A DNA stretch of 64,000 nt, from NCBI GenBank assembly GCA_963702555.1, contig CAVPCW010000011.1:186001-250000 (forward strand), written 5' to 3'. Under the pieces are notes generated by a model. The model was not told the origin of the DNA, did no database searches, and saw only the letters and a list, made by a program, of their open reading frames with translations. The stretch is from CAMFLJ01 sp963702555. GTDB taxonomy: Bacteria; Actinomycetota; Acidimicrobiia; Acidimicrobiales; Acidimicrobilacustridaceae. Below, in pieces: positions 43,064 through 51,458 of the stretch (positions are counted from its first letter, which is position 1; each line of letters begins with the position of its first letter). A program made the position numbers and the translations under genes.

Positions 43064-43555
43064 TCAGGCGGGGGCGAGGTCGCTGTGGAGGTGGTGGGTC
43101 ATGCCCTCTCCGACGGCGGCCATGGCCATGTCGACGACGAGGAGGCCGCCGTCGAGCCGGAACCGGCGCTCGGTGGCGTCGACCCGCTTGGCGGTGGGGG
43201 AGAGGCCGACCAGCGTGCTGGTGAGGCTGATGTCGTGGTCGACCACCGTGCCGGCGAGCACCTCCACCACCCCGGTCGGCATCGACAGCACGAGCTCGAC
43301 GGCGTGGCCGGCCTGCCCGGCGGGCGCAGGACCGACCACCCGGAGGTAGCCGGTCTCGGTGTGCATGGGACTGCCGTCGGGCGCCCACGTGCGCTGGAGG
43401 TAGGACAGGAAGGGCTTGCCGACGTGCCCGAAGGTGAGGCGCTCGGTGTAGGCGAACGAGTCGATCGTCGGATACTCGCCCTCGCCGGGACCCTCCCACT
43501 CGCCGAGCAGGAACGCGATCGGGTCGAGGGCGGGATGGAGGTCGGGAGCGTCCAT
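43064..43555 (-). CDS. nitrobindin-like heme-binding beta-barrel protein (DUF1794/THAP4-like)
   Basis: A 163-residue protein of the nitrobindin family: 10-stranded barrel with ferric heme that reacts with nitric oxide or peroxynitrite in studied members. The signature LLGEWEGPGEGEYPTIDSF (GxWxGxGxGxYP) lies near residue 16, TFGHVGKPFLSYLQRTW near 40, and the C-terminal HHLHSDLAPA supplies the likely heme His. ATG 43555 starts the fold; the long open frame upstream is the antisense of fdhD. It is divergent from fdhD with 42 bp between the starts. Confidence 0.88.
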   Translation of the reverse strand: MDAPDLHPALDPIAFLLGEWEGPGEGEYPTIDSFAYTERLTFGHVGKPFLSYLQRTWAPDGSPMHTETGYLRVVGPAPAGQAGHAVELVLSMPTGVVEVLAGTVVDHDISLTSTLVGLSPTAKRVDATERRFRLDGGLLVVDMAMAAVGEGMTHHLHSDLAPA

Positions 43556-43584
43556 GCAGTGGACCGTAGGCGCGTCGGGGTCGG

Positions 43585-43590
43585 TAGCGT
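43585..43590 (+). promoter_or_regulatory. -10 hexamer TAGCGT, 7 nt before fdhD ATG 43598
   Basis: Leaderless-type spacing; decides the fdhD start against the open frame that extends upstream to 43085. Confidence 0.6.
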
Positions 43591-43597
43591 GGAAGGC

Positions 43598-44392
43598 ATG
43601 TCCCGGGGCCGCAGCGAGCAGGTGCTCGCCCGTCGATTCAGTGCCGGCGGCGCCTCCGACGACGGGCGCCGCCCCGACGACGTGATCGTCGAGGAGCCCC
43701 TCGAGATCCGCCTCGACGGCGTCCGGGTCGCCACCACCATGCGCACGCCCGGTCACGACTTCGAGCTGGCGATGGGCTTCTGCTTCACCGACGGCCTGTT
43801 GGCCGGCGCGCCGGTGCTCACCTGCCGCTACTGCGGCACTGGCTCGGCCGTCGAGACCGAGTTCAACGTGGTCAGCGTCGACACCGGCGGCCGAGCCCCC
43901 GAGCCCACGCCCCGCCTCGGCACCACGTCGTCGTCGTGCGGGATCTGCGGCAGCACCCAGCTCGACGACCTCCGCGACCGGCTCGAGCCGCTTCCCGCCC
44001 ACGAGCCGTGGGACGCCGAGGTGCTCTACGCCGTCACCGAGAAGATCCGCGCCGAGCAGGACCTCTTCAGCCGCACCGGTGCCGCCCACGCCGCCGCCTC
44101 GTTCGATCGCACCGGGGCGCTCGGCGTGGTCCGCGAGGACATCGGCCGCCACAACGCCGTCGACAAGGTGGTCGGCCGGCTGCTGCTCGACGACCGCCTG
44201 CCGGCCACCGGCCACGGCCTGTTCGTGAGCGGTCGGGCCTCGTTCGAGATGGTGCAGAAGGCGTGGGCCGCGGGGTTCGAGGCGGTGATCGCCGTGTCGG
44301 CGCCGTCGGCCCTGGCCGTCGAGACCGCCACCGCCGCCGGGCTCACCCTCGCCGGCTTCGTCCGCGGCGACGCCTTCAACGTCTACACGTGA
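43598..44392 (+). CDS. fdhD: formate dehydrogenase accessory sulfurtransferase FdhD
   Basis: FdhD passes sulfur from a cysteine desulfurase to the molybdenum cofactor before insertion into formate dehydrogenase. The 264-residue protein has EEPLEIRLDGVRVATTMRTP, FELAMGFCFTDGLL, the sulfur-carrying loop TTSSSCGICGSTQLDDL with the CxxC pair, FSRTGAAHAAASFD, VREDIGRHNAVDKVVG and LFVSGRASFEMVQKAWAAGF, all family landmarks. It directly precedes the formate dehydrogenase genes it serves. Confidence 0.96.
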   Translation: MSRGRSEQVLARRFSAGGASDDGRRPDDVIVEEPLEIRLDGVRVATTMRTPGHDFELAMGFCFTDGLLAGAPVLTCRYCGTGSAVETEFNVVSVDTGGRAPEPTPRLGTTSSSCGICGSTQLDDLRDRLEPLPAHEPWDAEVLYAVTEKIRAEQDLFSRTGAAHAAASFDRTGALGVVREDIGRHNAVDKVVGRLLLDDRLPATGHGLFVSGRASFEMVQKAWAAGFEAVIAVSAPSALAVETATAAGLTLAGFVRGDAFNVYT

Positions 44393-44528
44393 GGCCTCGG
44401 CCCCGTACCACCGTCACGGGAGAGCCCGGATCGTCGATGGCGTGCCGACCTCGCTCGTGGGCCCGGCCCGCACCAGTGCGGAGGCCCGTTGGGACGACCT
44501 GCGCACCTGCACCGGGCTCACCCCCTGA
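44389..44528 (+). other. possible short broken ORF between fdhD and the formate dehydrogenase genes
   Basis: A GTG at 44389 overlaps the fdhD stop by 4 bp, like coupled genes elsewhere here, but the frame soon loses coding character. In another frame, 44430-44528 reads IVDGVPTSLVGPARTSAEAR then WDDLRTCTGLTP and stop, with almost all third positions G or C. A one-base deletion would join the two into a protein of about 46 residues. I do not recognise it, and it may be chance. Confidence 0.2.
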
Positions 44529-44624
44529 TCCCCACCGGTCCCTCGAGCTCGCCAGTTCGCAGCACACCCCGGACTGGCGGTGGGCGCTTTGACGACACCG
44601 GTGCCGCCGGTGCACCCTTCTGTG

Positions 44625-45098
44625 ATGACGGCGGGGAACGTGGCCGACACCCGCTCGGCCCGGGTGCGCGAGATCACCGAGGCCCACCTGGACCTGCGGG
44701 GACCACTGCTCCCCGTGCTGCACGCCGTCAACGACGAGCTCGGCCACATCGAGCGGGGCGACGTCGCCGTCGTCGCCGACGTGCTCAACATCGCGGTGGC
44801 CGAGGTGCACGGCGTCGTCACCTTCTACGAGGACTTCCGGACAGCGCCCGCGGGGCGGTCCACCGTGCGCATCTGCCGGGCCGAGGCGTGCCAGTCGGTC
44901 GGGGCCGAGGCGCTCGCCGACCACGCGCGCGTCGCACTCGGCGTCGGCTTCGGCGAGACCACCGACGACGGCGGGGTCACGCTCGACGAGGTCTTCTGCC
45001 TCGGCAACTGCGCCCTCGGACCGTCGGTGCAGGTCGACGGCGTCCTGCGGGGCAGGGTCACCCCCGCCCGCCTCGACGCCATCCTGGGGGACCTGTGA
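44625..45098 (+). CDS. fdsG: NAD-linked formate dehydrogenase gamma subunit (NuoE/FdsG-like)
   Basis: A 157-residue thioredoxin-fold [2Fe-2S] subunit like NuoE, HoxE and FdsG, which passes electrons within the diaphorase part of the complex. The four ligands are in ICRAEACQSVGA and FCLGNCALGPSVQVDG; HGVVTFYEDFRTAP is the family segment before them. ATG 44625 is preferred; the frame is open to 44580, giving 15 extra residues. A TTTGAC -35-like box at 44588 and CACCCT 6 nt before the ATG suggest a promoter here. The next gene overlaps by 4 bp. Confidence 0.9.
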   Translation: MTAGNVADTRSARVREITEAHLDLRGPLLPVLHAVNDELGHIERGDVAVVADVLNIAVAEVHGVVTFYEDFRTAPAGRSTVRICRAEACQSVGAEALADHARVALGVGFGETTDDGGVTLDEVFCLGNCALGPSVQVDGVLRGRVTPARLDAILGDL

Positions 45099-46618
45099 CC
45101 ACCCGGGTGTTCGTGCCCCGCGACTCGGCGGCCCGCTCCGTCGGGGCCGACGAGGTCGCCGAGCGGATCGCGGCCGTGGTCGTGGCCCGTGGCCTCGACG
45201 TGGAGGTGGTGCGCACCGGCTCACGGGGCATGCTCTGGCTCGAGCCGCTCGTTGAGGTGGAGACCGATCGGGGCCGGGTGGGCTACGGCCCGGTCGAGCC
45301 CGAGCAGGTCGACGGCCTCGTCGGCGAGGGGATGCTGGAGGGCACCGCATCCGGCCTCGGGCCCGTCGAGGACCTCGACTGGCTGCGTCGCCAGCAGCGC
45401 CTCACCTTCGCCCGCGTCGGGGTCGTCGACCCCCGCTCGGCGGACGACTACGAGCGCCACGGCGGCGTCGCCGGACTACGAGCAGCGCTGGCCATGGGCC
45501 CCGAGGCCGTGGTCGAAGCAGTCGTCGACTCGGGCCTCCGCGGCCGGGGCGGTGCCGGCTTCCCCGCCGGCATCAAGTGGCGGACGGTCGCCGGGGCAGA
45601 GGCCGACGTGAAGTTCGTCTGCTGCAACGCCGACGAGGGTGACTCCGGCACCTTCGCCGACCGCATGTTGATGGAGGGCGACCCCTTCACCCTCCTCGAG
45701 GGCATGACCATCGCCGCCCATGCCACCGGCGCCACCGAGGGCTTCGTCTACCTCCGCTCCGAGTACCCCGACGCCGTCGTGGCCATGGAGGCCGCGATCG
45801 AGGCCGCCCGGGCCCGGGGCTGGCTGGGTGAGCACATCCTCGGGTCCGATCTCTCCTTCGACGTGCAGGTGCGCGTCGGCGCCGGCGCCTACATCTGCGG
45901 CGAGGAGACGGCGATGCTCGAGAGCCTCGAGGGCAAGCGCGGCCAGGTGCGGGCCAAGCCGCCCATCCCCGCCCTCGAGGGCCTCTTCGGACGGCCCACC
46001 GTGGTCAACAACGTCATCACCCTGGCCTCGGTGCCCTGGGTGCTGGCCCACGGCGCGGAGGCCTACGCCGAGCACGGCGTCGGGCGCTCCCGGGGCACCA
46101 GCGTCTTCCAGCTGGCCGGCAACGTGAAGCAGGGCGGCATCGTCGAGACCGGGTTCGGCGTCACCCTGGGCGAGCTGGTCGAGGGGTTCGGCGGCGGCAC
46201 GGCCTCGGGTCGTCCGGTGCGGGCCGTGCAGGTCGGTGGTCCGTTGGGCGCCTACCTGCCGGTGAGCCGCTTCGACGTCGCCGTCGGCTACGAGGAGATG
46301 GCGGCGGTCGGCGCCATGGTGGGCCACGGCGGCGTCGTGGTCTTCGACGACACCGTCGACATGTCCCGCATGGCTCGCTTCGCCATGGAGTTCTGCGCCG
46401 AGGAGTCGTGCGGCAAGTGCACGCCCTGCCGCATCGGCTCGGTGCGCGGCGTCGAGGTGATCGACAAGATCCGCGCCGGCGAGGACCGCGACGCGAACCT
46501 GGCGCTGCTCGACGACCTCTGCGAGCTGATGGCCGACGGATCGCTGTGCGCGATGGGGGGTCTCACCCCCATGCCCGTACGCTCGGCGGTTGAGCATTTC
46601 GGGGAGGACTTCCGGTGA
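45095..46618 (+). CDS. fdsB: NAD-linked formate dehydrogenase beta subunit (NuoF/FdsB-like, FMN and NAD-binding)
   Basis: A 507-residue diaphorase subunit that accepts electrons and reduces NAD. Residues 1-115 form a thioredoxin-like N-terminal extension without Cys ligands, typical of FdsB. Then come the FMN site GLRGRGGAGFPAGIKW (near 145), CCNADEGDSGTF, the NADH site GAGAYICGEETAMLESLEGK, and the [4Fe-4S] motif ESCGKCTPCRIGSVRG with its fourth Cys in GSLCAMGGL. GTG 45095 overlaps the previous stop (GTGA). With FdsG and FdsA it forms a cytosolic complex giving NADH from formate. Confidence 0.93.
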   Translation: MTTRVFVPRDSAARSVGADEVAERIAAVVVARGLDVEVVRTGSRGMLWLEPLVEVETDRGRVGYGPVEPEQVDGLVGEGMLEGTASGLGPVEDLDWLRRQQRLTFARVGVVDPRSADDYERHGGVAGLRAALAMGPEAVVEAVVDSGLRGRGGAGFPAGIKWRTVAGAEADVKFVCCNADEGDSGTFADRMLMEGDPFTLLEGMTIAAHATGATEGFVYLRSEYPDAVVAMEAAIEAARARGWLGEHILGSDLSFDVQVRVGAGAYICGEETAMLESLEGKRGQVRAKPPIPALEGLFGRPTVVNNVITLASVPWVLAHGAEAYAEHGVGRSRGTSVFQLAGNVKQGGIVETGFGVTLGELVEGFGGGTASGRPVRAVQVGGPLGAYLPVSRFDVAVGYEEMAAVGAMVGHGGVVVFDDTVDMSRMARFAMEFCAEESCGKCTPCRIGSVRGVEVIDKIRAGEDRDANLALLDDLCELMADGSLCAMGGLTPMPVRSAVEHFGEDFR

Positions 46619-49434
46619 GCCTGCTCAAGCAACCTGACCTCGGCACCCCGGCCCGCCCGGGCGACGCCACCGTCTCGGTCACCATCGACGGCATCGCCAT
46701 CGATGTCGCGCCCGGCACGTCGGTGATGCGGGCCGCCGCCACCGCCGGCATCGACGTGCCCAAGCTGTGCGCCACCGACTCGCTGGAGCCGTTCGGGTCG
46801 TGCCGGCTCTGCCTGGTGGAGATCGACGGGGCCAAGGGCACGCCGGCCTCGTGCACCACCCCGTGCAAGGACGGGATGGTCGTGCGCACCCAGACCGACA
46901 AGGTCGCCAGGCTGCGCCGTGGGGTCATGGAGCTGTACATCTCCGACCACCCGCTCGACTGCCTGACCTGCTCCGCCAACGGCGACTGCGAGCTGCAGGA
47001 CATGGCCGGCGTCACCGGGCTGCGCGAGGTCCGCTACGGCTCCGGGGTCGACGCCGGCGCCAACCACCTCGATGCCCCGAGCGACACCTCCAACCCGTAC
47101 TTCACCTTCGACGCCTCCAAGTGCATCGTGTGCTCGCGCTGCGTGCGGGCGTGCGACGAGGTGCAGGGCACCATCGCTCTCACCGTCGACGGGCGGGGCT
47201 TCGCCTCCAAGATCGCCGCGGGGTCCGACGTCGGGTTCATGGACTCCGACTGCGTGTCGTGCGGGGCCTGCGTTCAGGCCTGTCCCACGGCGACGCTGCA
47301 GGAGAACACCGTCATCGAGCTGGGCGTGCCCACCCGCAGCGTCGAGACCACCTGCGCGTACTGCGGCGTGGGGTGCTCGTTCAGGGCCGAGCTGCGCGGC
47401 GACGAGCTGGTGCGGATGGTCCCCTCGAAGACCGGCGGCGCCAACGAGGGGCACAGCTGCGTGAAGGGCCGCTTCGCCTTCGGCTACGCCAGCCATCCCG
47501 ACCGGGTGCTCGAGCCGATGGTCCGTGACTCCATCGCGGAGGAGTTCCGTCCCGTCTCCTGGGACGAGGCCATCTCCTTCACCGCCCGCCGGTTGCTCGA
47601 GATCCAGGCCGAGCACGGCCGGGGCTCCATCGGCGCCATCACCTCCTCGCGCTGCACCAACGAGGAGGTCTACGTCGTCCAGAAGCTGGTGCGGGCCGCC
47701 TTCGGCAACAACAACGTCGACACCTGCGCCCGGGTCTGCCACTCGCCGACCGGCTACGGCCTCAAGCAGACCTTCGGCACCTCGGCCGGCACGCAGGACT
47801 TCAAGTCCGTCGCCGCCTCCGACGTGATCGTGGTGATCGGTGCCAACCCCACCGACGGCCACCCGGTGTTCGCCTCCCGGATGAAGCGGCGGCTGCGGGA
47901 AGGGGCGAAGCTCGTCGTCATCGACCCCCGGCGCATCGATCTGGTGCGCACCCCGCACATCGAGGCCACCCACCACCTGCAGCTCGCCCCCGGCACGAAC
48001 GTCGCCGTGATCAACGCGATGGCCCACGTCGCCGTCACCGAGGGCCTCGTCGACACCGAGTTCGTGGCCGAGCGCTGCGAGGGCTACGACGAGTGGGCCG
48101 AGGCGATCGCCCGGCCCGAGAGCTCGCCGGAGGCGGTCGAGGAGATCACCGGGGTGCCCGCTGCCGAGCTGCGGGCCGCCGCCCGCCTCTACGCCACCGG
48201 GGGCAACGCGGCCATCTACTACGGCTTGGGCGTCACCGAGCACAGCCAGGGCTCCACCATGGTGATGGGCATGGCCAACCTGGCCATGGCCACCGGCAAC
48301 ATCGGGCGCGACGGCGTCGGCGTGAACCCGCTCCGCGGCCAGAACAACGTGCAGGGCTCGTGCGACATGGGCTCGTTCCCCCACGAGCTGCCCGGGTATC
48401 GCCACGTCTCCGACGACGGCGCTCGTGAGGTGTACGAGCAGCTGTGGGGCACCCCACTGCTCGACGAGCCCGGCCTGCGCATCCCCAACATGTTCGACGC
48501 CGCCCTCGACGGCTCGTTCCGAGCTCTGTTCGTGCAGGGCGAGGACATCGCCCAGTCCGACCCCAACATCACGCACGTGCACGCCGCCCTCGCCGCCCTC
48601 GACCTGCTCGTCGTGCAGGACCTGTTCGTCAACGAGACGGCCAAGTTCGCCCACGTGCTGCTGCCGGGCACGTCGTTCCTCGAGAAGGACGGCACCTTCA
48701 CCAACGCCGAGAGGCGCATCAACCGGGTTCGGCCGGTGATGGCGGCGAAGACCGGCAAGCAGGAGTGGGAGATCGTCGCCGAGATCGCCCAGGCCATGGG
48801 CTACCCGATGCACTACGACGACGCCGCCCAGATCATGGACGAGATCGCCCTCACCACCCCCACCTTCGCCGGGGTGTCCCATGCCAAGCTCGACGAGGTC
48901 GGCAGCGTGCAGTGGCCCTGCAACGACGCCGCCCCCGACGGCACGCCGATCATGCACGTGGACGGCTTCGTCCGTGGCAAGGGCCGCTTCGTGGAGACGG
49001 CCTACGTTCCCACCAAGGAGCGCAGCACCCGGCGGTTCCCGCTCATCCTCACCACCGGGCGAATCCTCTCCCAGTACAACGTGGGCGCCCAGACCCGGCG
49101 CACCGCCAACGTGGCCTGGCACGCCGAGGACGTCCTCGAGATCCACCCCCACGACGCCGAGGTGCGCGGCATCTCCGACGGCGACCGGGTGTCGTTGGCC
49201 AGCCGGGTGGGGGAGACGAGCCTGCGGGCCCGCATCGCCGACCGGATGCCGGTGGGGGTCGTCTACACGACCTTCCACCACCCCGTCACCGGAGCCAACG
49301 TCGTGACCACCGAGCACTCCGACTGGGCCACCAACTGCCCCGAGTACAAGGTCACCGCGGTGCAGGTGGCGTTGGCGACGGCACGCGCCGAGGCCGAGCA
49401 GACGGTCGACCAGGTGCCCGTGGCCGGCGGCTGA
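46615..49434 (+). CDS. fdsA: NAD-linked formate dehydrogenase catalytic alpha subunit (FdsA-like)
   Basis: A 939-residue molybdo- or tungsto-enzyme oxidising formate to CO2. The N-terminal part is NuoG-like: [2Fe-2S] Cys 52, 63, 66 and 80; the His-ligated [4Fe-4S] site HPLDCLTCSANGDC (112-125); two [4Fe-4S] motifs CIVCSRCVRAC (170-180) and CVSCGACVQAC. The molybdopterin part begins with TTCAYCGVGCSFRAEL and has the active site NNNVDTCARVCHSPTGYG, where Cys375 replaces selenocysteine as metal ligand, followed by His and the C-terminal MopB domain (GRILSQYNVGAQTRR). No Tat signal, so it is cytosolic. GTG 46615 overlaps fdsB by 4 bp. Confidence 0.94.
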   Translation: MSLLKQPDLGTPARPGDATVSVTIDGIAIDVAPGTSVMRAAATAGIDVPKLCATDSLEPFGSCRLCLVEIDGAKGTPASCTTPCKDGMVVRTQTDKVARLRRGVMELYISDHPLDCLTCSANGDCELQDMAGVTGLREVRYGSGVDAGANHLDAPSDTSNPYFTFDASKCIVCSRCVRACDEVQGTIALTVDGRGFASKIAAGSDVGFMDSDCVSCGACVQACPTATLQENTVIELGVPTRSVETTCAYCGVGCSFRAELRGDELVRMVPSKTGGANEGHSCVKGRFAFGYASHPDRVLEPMVRDSIAEEFRPVSWDEAISFTARRLLEIQAEHGRGSIGAITSSRCTNEEVYVVQKLVRAAFGNNNVDTCARVCHSPTGYGLKQTFGTSAGTQDFKSVAASDVIVVIGANPTDGHPVFASRMKRRLREGAKLVVIDPRRIDLVRTPHIEATHHLQLAPGTNVAVINAMAHVAVTEGLVDTEFVAERCEGYDEWAEAIARPESSPEAVEEITGVPAAELRAAARLYATGGNAAIYYGLGVTEHSQGSTMVMGMANLAMATGNIGRDGVGVNPLRGQNNVQGSCDMGSFPHELPGYRHVSDDGAREVYEQLWGTPLLDEPGLRIPNMFDAALDGSFRALFVQGEDIAQSDPNITHVHAALAALDLLVVQDLFVNETAKFAHVLLPGTSFLEKDGTFTNAERRINRVRPVMAAKTGKQEWEIVAEIAQAMGYPMHYDDAAQIMDEIALTTPTFAGVSHAKLDEVGSVQWPCNDAAPDGTPIMHVDGFVRGKGRFVETAYVPTKERSTRRFPLILTTGRILSQYNVGAQTRRTANVAWHAEDVLEIHPHDAEVRGISDGDRVSLASRVGETSLRARIADRMPVGVVYTTFHHPVTGANVVTTEHSDWATNCPEYKVTAVQVALATARAEAEQTVDQVPVAGG

Positions 49435-49438
49435 GCCC

Positions 49439-49702
49439 GTGACCACGTCGCCCCAGGTCCGGATGGCGAACGACATCGCCGCCCAGTTCCACCACCGACC
49501 GCCGGCGGAGGCGGCCGAGGAGGTCGCCCACCACATCCGGCTGTTCTGGGAGGAGCGCATGCGGGCCGACCTGCTCGCCCACATCGCCGACGGGGTCGAG
49601 GAGGACGACGGGATCGACCCCATCGTGGCCGCCGCGGCGGAGCTGCTGCGCGGCGACATCGTGCCCCGGCCGCGGGACGGGGCGGCGGGGGAGCTCGGTT
49701 AG
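49439..49702 (+). CDS. fdsD: formate dehydrogenase delta subunit (FdsD-like)
   Basis: An 87-residue helical protein with QVRMANDIAAQFHHRPPAEA and HIRLFWEERMRADLLAHIAD, the pattern of FdsD (PF11390). FdsD is needed for maturation or stability of NAD-dependent formate dehydrogenases. GTG 49439 lies 4 bp after fdsA. It completes an FdsGBAD-type set preceded by fdhD. A hairpin at 49730 follows. Confidence 0.9.
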   Translation: MTTSPQVRMANDIAAQFHHRPPAEAAEEVAHHIRLFWEERMRADLLAHIADGVEEDDGIDPIVAAAAELLRGDIVPRPRDGAAGELG

Positions 49703-49729
49703 GTCCGAGCACCGCGAGGCCCCCTCTCC

Positions 49730-49776
49730 AAGGTGGCTCACCAGATGTCGGATCCCGACACGAGGTGAGCCAGCTT
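49730..49776 (+). terminator. terminator-like hairpin after fdsD, TGGCTCAC family
   Basis: AAGGTGGCTCACC (49730-49742) pairs with GGTGAGCCAGCTT (49764-49776) with one mismatch, and the interior folds again (TGTCGG with CCGACA). The outer arms match those of the elements at 1379-1494. Confidence 0.7.
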
Positions 49777-49824
49777 CGGGCTTTCGGTCAGGGGGTCGAC
49801 CGGGGGGCCGGGGCGAGGCGGTCG

Positions 49825-49830
49825 TAGACT
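49825..49830 (+). promoter_or_regulatory. -10 hexamer TAGACT, 8 nt before hemQ GTG 49839
   Basis: Leaderless-type promoter; decides the GTG start. Confidence 0.6.
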
Positions 49831-49838
49831 CCTGCCTC

Positions 49839-50522
49839 GTGACTGACCCCGTCTCCCCCACGGTCGGGCTGGGCGTGCTTCACCTGTTCTGCAGGTTGTC
49901 GCCGCTCGCCGAGGCCCAGGCCATCACCGACGCCGTCCAGAAGGCCCAGGCCGAAGGCGACCAGGTGGTCACCGTCGCCGTGCTCGGCCACAAGGCCGAC
50001 GTCGCCTTCATGGCCCTCGGCCCCGACCTGTGGCGCCTGCGCCGGCTCCAGGCCGGCCTCCAGGATGCCGGGCTCGACGTCATCGACTCCTACGTCTCGC
50101 TCACCGAGCTCTCCGAGTACGCCCAGGGCGTGCCCGAGCCCATGAAGCAGGCCCGCCTCCACCCGGTGCTGCCACCCGAGGACAAGCCGGCGTGGTGCTT
50201 CTACCCGATGTCGAAGCAGCGCGGCGACGTGCACAACTGGTTCACCGAGCCCTACGACGACCGCAAGGAGATGATGTACGAGCACGGCGCATCCGGGCGG
50301 AAGTTCGCCGGGCGCGTGGTGCAGGTCGTCACCGGCTCCACCGGCCTCGACGACTACGAGTGGGGCGTCACCCTCTTCGCCACCGCTCCCGACGACCTCA
50401 AGGAGGTCGTCTACACGATGCGCTTCGACAAGGCGTCGGCCCTCTATGCCGAGTTCGGGCCCTTCTACACCGGCATGGTGGCGCCGGTGGCCGAGGTGCT
50501 CGAGCAGCTCGGCGTCGACTGA
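49839..50522 (+). CDS. hemQ: coproheme decarboxylase HemQ (chlorite dismutase family)
   Basis: HemQ decarboxylates coproheme III to heme b in the coproporphyrin-dependent pathway of actinobacteria and firmicutes. The 227-residue protein has WCFYPMSKQRGDVHNWF (near residue 118), MMYEHGASGRKFAGRVVQVV with the proximal His, TGSTGLDDYEWGVTLFA and MRFDKASALYAEFGPFYTG, which match HemQ closely. The Arg of true chlorite dismutases is not expected in this group, and HemQ is the standard reading. Followed by larE after 19 bp. Confidence 0.93.
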   Translation: MTDPVSPTVGLGVLHLFCRLSPLAEAQAITDAVQKAQAEGDQVVTVAVLGHKADVAFMALGPDLWRLRRLQAGLQDAGLDVIDSYVSLTELSEYAQGVPEPMKQARLHPVLPPEDKPAWCFYPMSKQRGDVHNWFTEPYDDRKEMMYEHGASGRKFAGRVVQVVTGSTGLDDYEWGVTLFATAPDDLKEVVYTMRFDKASALYAEFGPFYTGMVAPVAEVLEQLGVD

Positions 50523-50541
50523 GCACGAGGCCCGCCGTCCC

Positions 50542-51396
50542 GTGACCATCGCTCCCGCGCCCGGCGAGGCGTCCACCGTCGACGTCGCGCTCGACGCGCT
50601 GCGCGAGCGGTTGCGGGAGCTCGGCCGGGTGGTCGTCGCCTTCAGCGGCGGCGCCGACTCGGCCCTGCTGGCCCACGTGGCCCACACCACCCTCGGCAGC
50701 GATCGCTGCCTGGCCGTCACCGCGGTGTCGCCGTCGCTGGCCGGCGCAGAGCGCGACGACTGCGCCGCCCTGGCGGGTGAGTGGGGCCTGCGCTGGGTCG
50801 AGGTCGAGACCTCCGAGATGGAGGACGCCGCCTACCGGCTCAACGACGGCGACCGCTGCTTCCACTGCAAGAGCGCCCTGATGGACGTCGTCGGCCCGCT
50901 GGCCGAGGCGGAGGGCGAGGCGGTCGGGGGCGACGGCGCCACGGTCGTGCTCGGCGTGAACCTCGACGACCTGGGCGACCACCGCCCCGGGCAGCGGGCG
51001 GCCGCCGAGGCGGGCGCGGCCTTCCCGTTCGTCGACGCCGGCTTCACCAAGGCCATGGTGCGGGAGGCCTCCCGCTCGCTCGGCCTGCGCACCTGGGACA
51101 AGCCCGCCGCTGCCTGCCTCGCCTCGCGGGTCCCCTACGGGACCACGGTGTCGGTCAGCGTGCTGAGCCGGGTCGAGCGGGCCGAGGCGGCGCTGCGACG
51201 GCTGGGCCTGCGTGAGCTGCGGGTACGTCACTACGACGACACCGCCCGCCTCGAGGTGCCCCTCGCCGACCTGGCCGCCGTGGTCGAGCGCCGGGCCGAG
51301 GTCGTCAGCGCCGTGCGGGGTGCCGGCTACCGCTACGTCACCCTCGACCTCGAGGGCCTGCGCTCCGGCAACCTCAACCAGGCCCTGTCGGACTGA
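50542..51396 (+). CDS. larE: LarE-like ATP-dependent sulfur transferase (PP-loop)
   Basis: A 284-residue PP-loop ATPase of the LarE family. LarE in Lactiplantibacillus sacrifices a Cys sulfur to build the nickel-pincer cofactor of lactate racemase; homologues exist far beyond lar operons. The PP-loop is VVAFSGGADSALLAHV (near residue 29), then LGVNLDDLGDHRPGQRAA and DKPAAACLASRVPYG, where the Cys of CLASR matches the sulfur-donor region as I recall it. A second pair, CFHCK (near 108), could bind a metal or cluster. larB and larC are absent here, so its target is open. GTG 50542 is the likely start. Confidence 0.85.
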   Translation: MTIAPAPGEASTVDVALDALRERLRELGRVVVAFSGGADSALLAHVAHTTLGSDRCLAVTAVSPSLAGAERDDCAALAGEWGLRWVEVETSEMEDAAYRLNDGDRCFHCKSALMDVVGPLAEAEGEAVGGDGATVVLGVNLDDLGDHRPGQRAAAEAGAAFPFVDAGFTKAMVREASRSLGLRTWDKPAAACLASRVPYGTTVSVSVLSRVERAEAALRRLGLRELRVRHYDDTARLEVPLADLAAVVERRAEVVSAVRGAGYRYVTLDLEGLRSGNLNQALSD

Positions 51397-51458
51397 GCCC
51401 GAGGGCGTCGCCTCCCCTCGGAGTGGCACCGGCGCTTCCTTCGCAGCAAGCTCGCCCG

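Noticed and set aside
44489..45094. 200-residue N-terminal extension of the NuoF-like subunit
   Set aside because: It overlaps the whole fdsG gene in another frame; the GTG at 45095 with GTGA overlap is the real start.
46288..49659. 1123-residue minus-strand open frame opposite fdsA
   Set aside because: Shadow ORF from the high G+C third positions of fdsA; composition is not protein-like.
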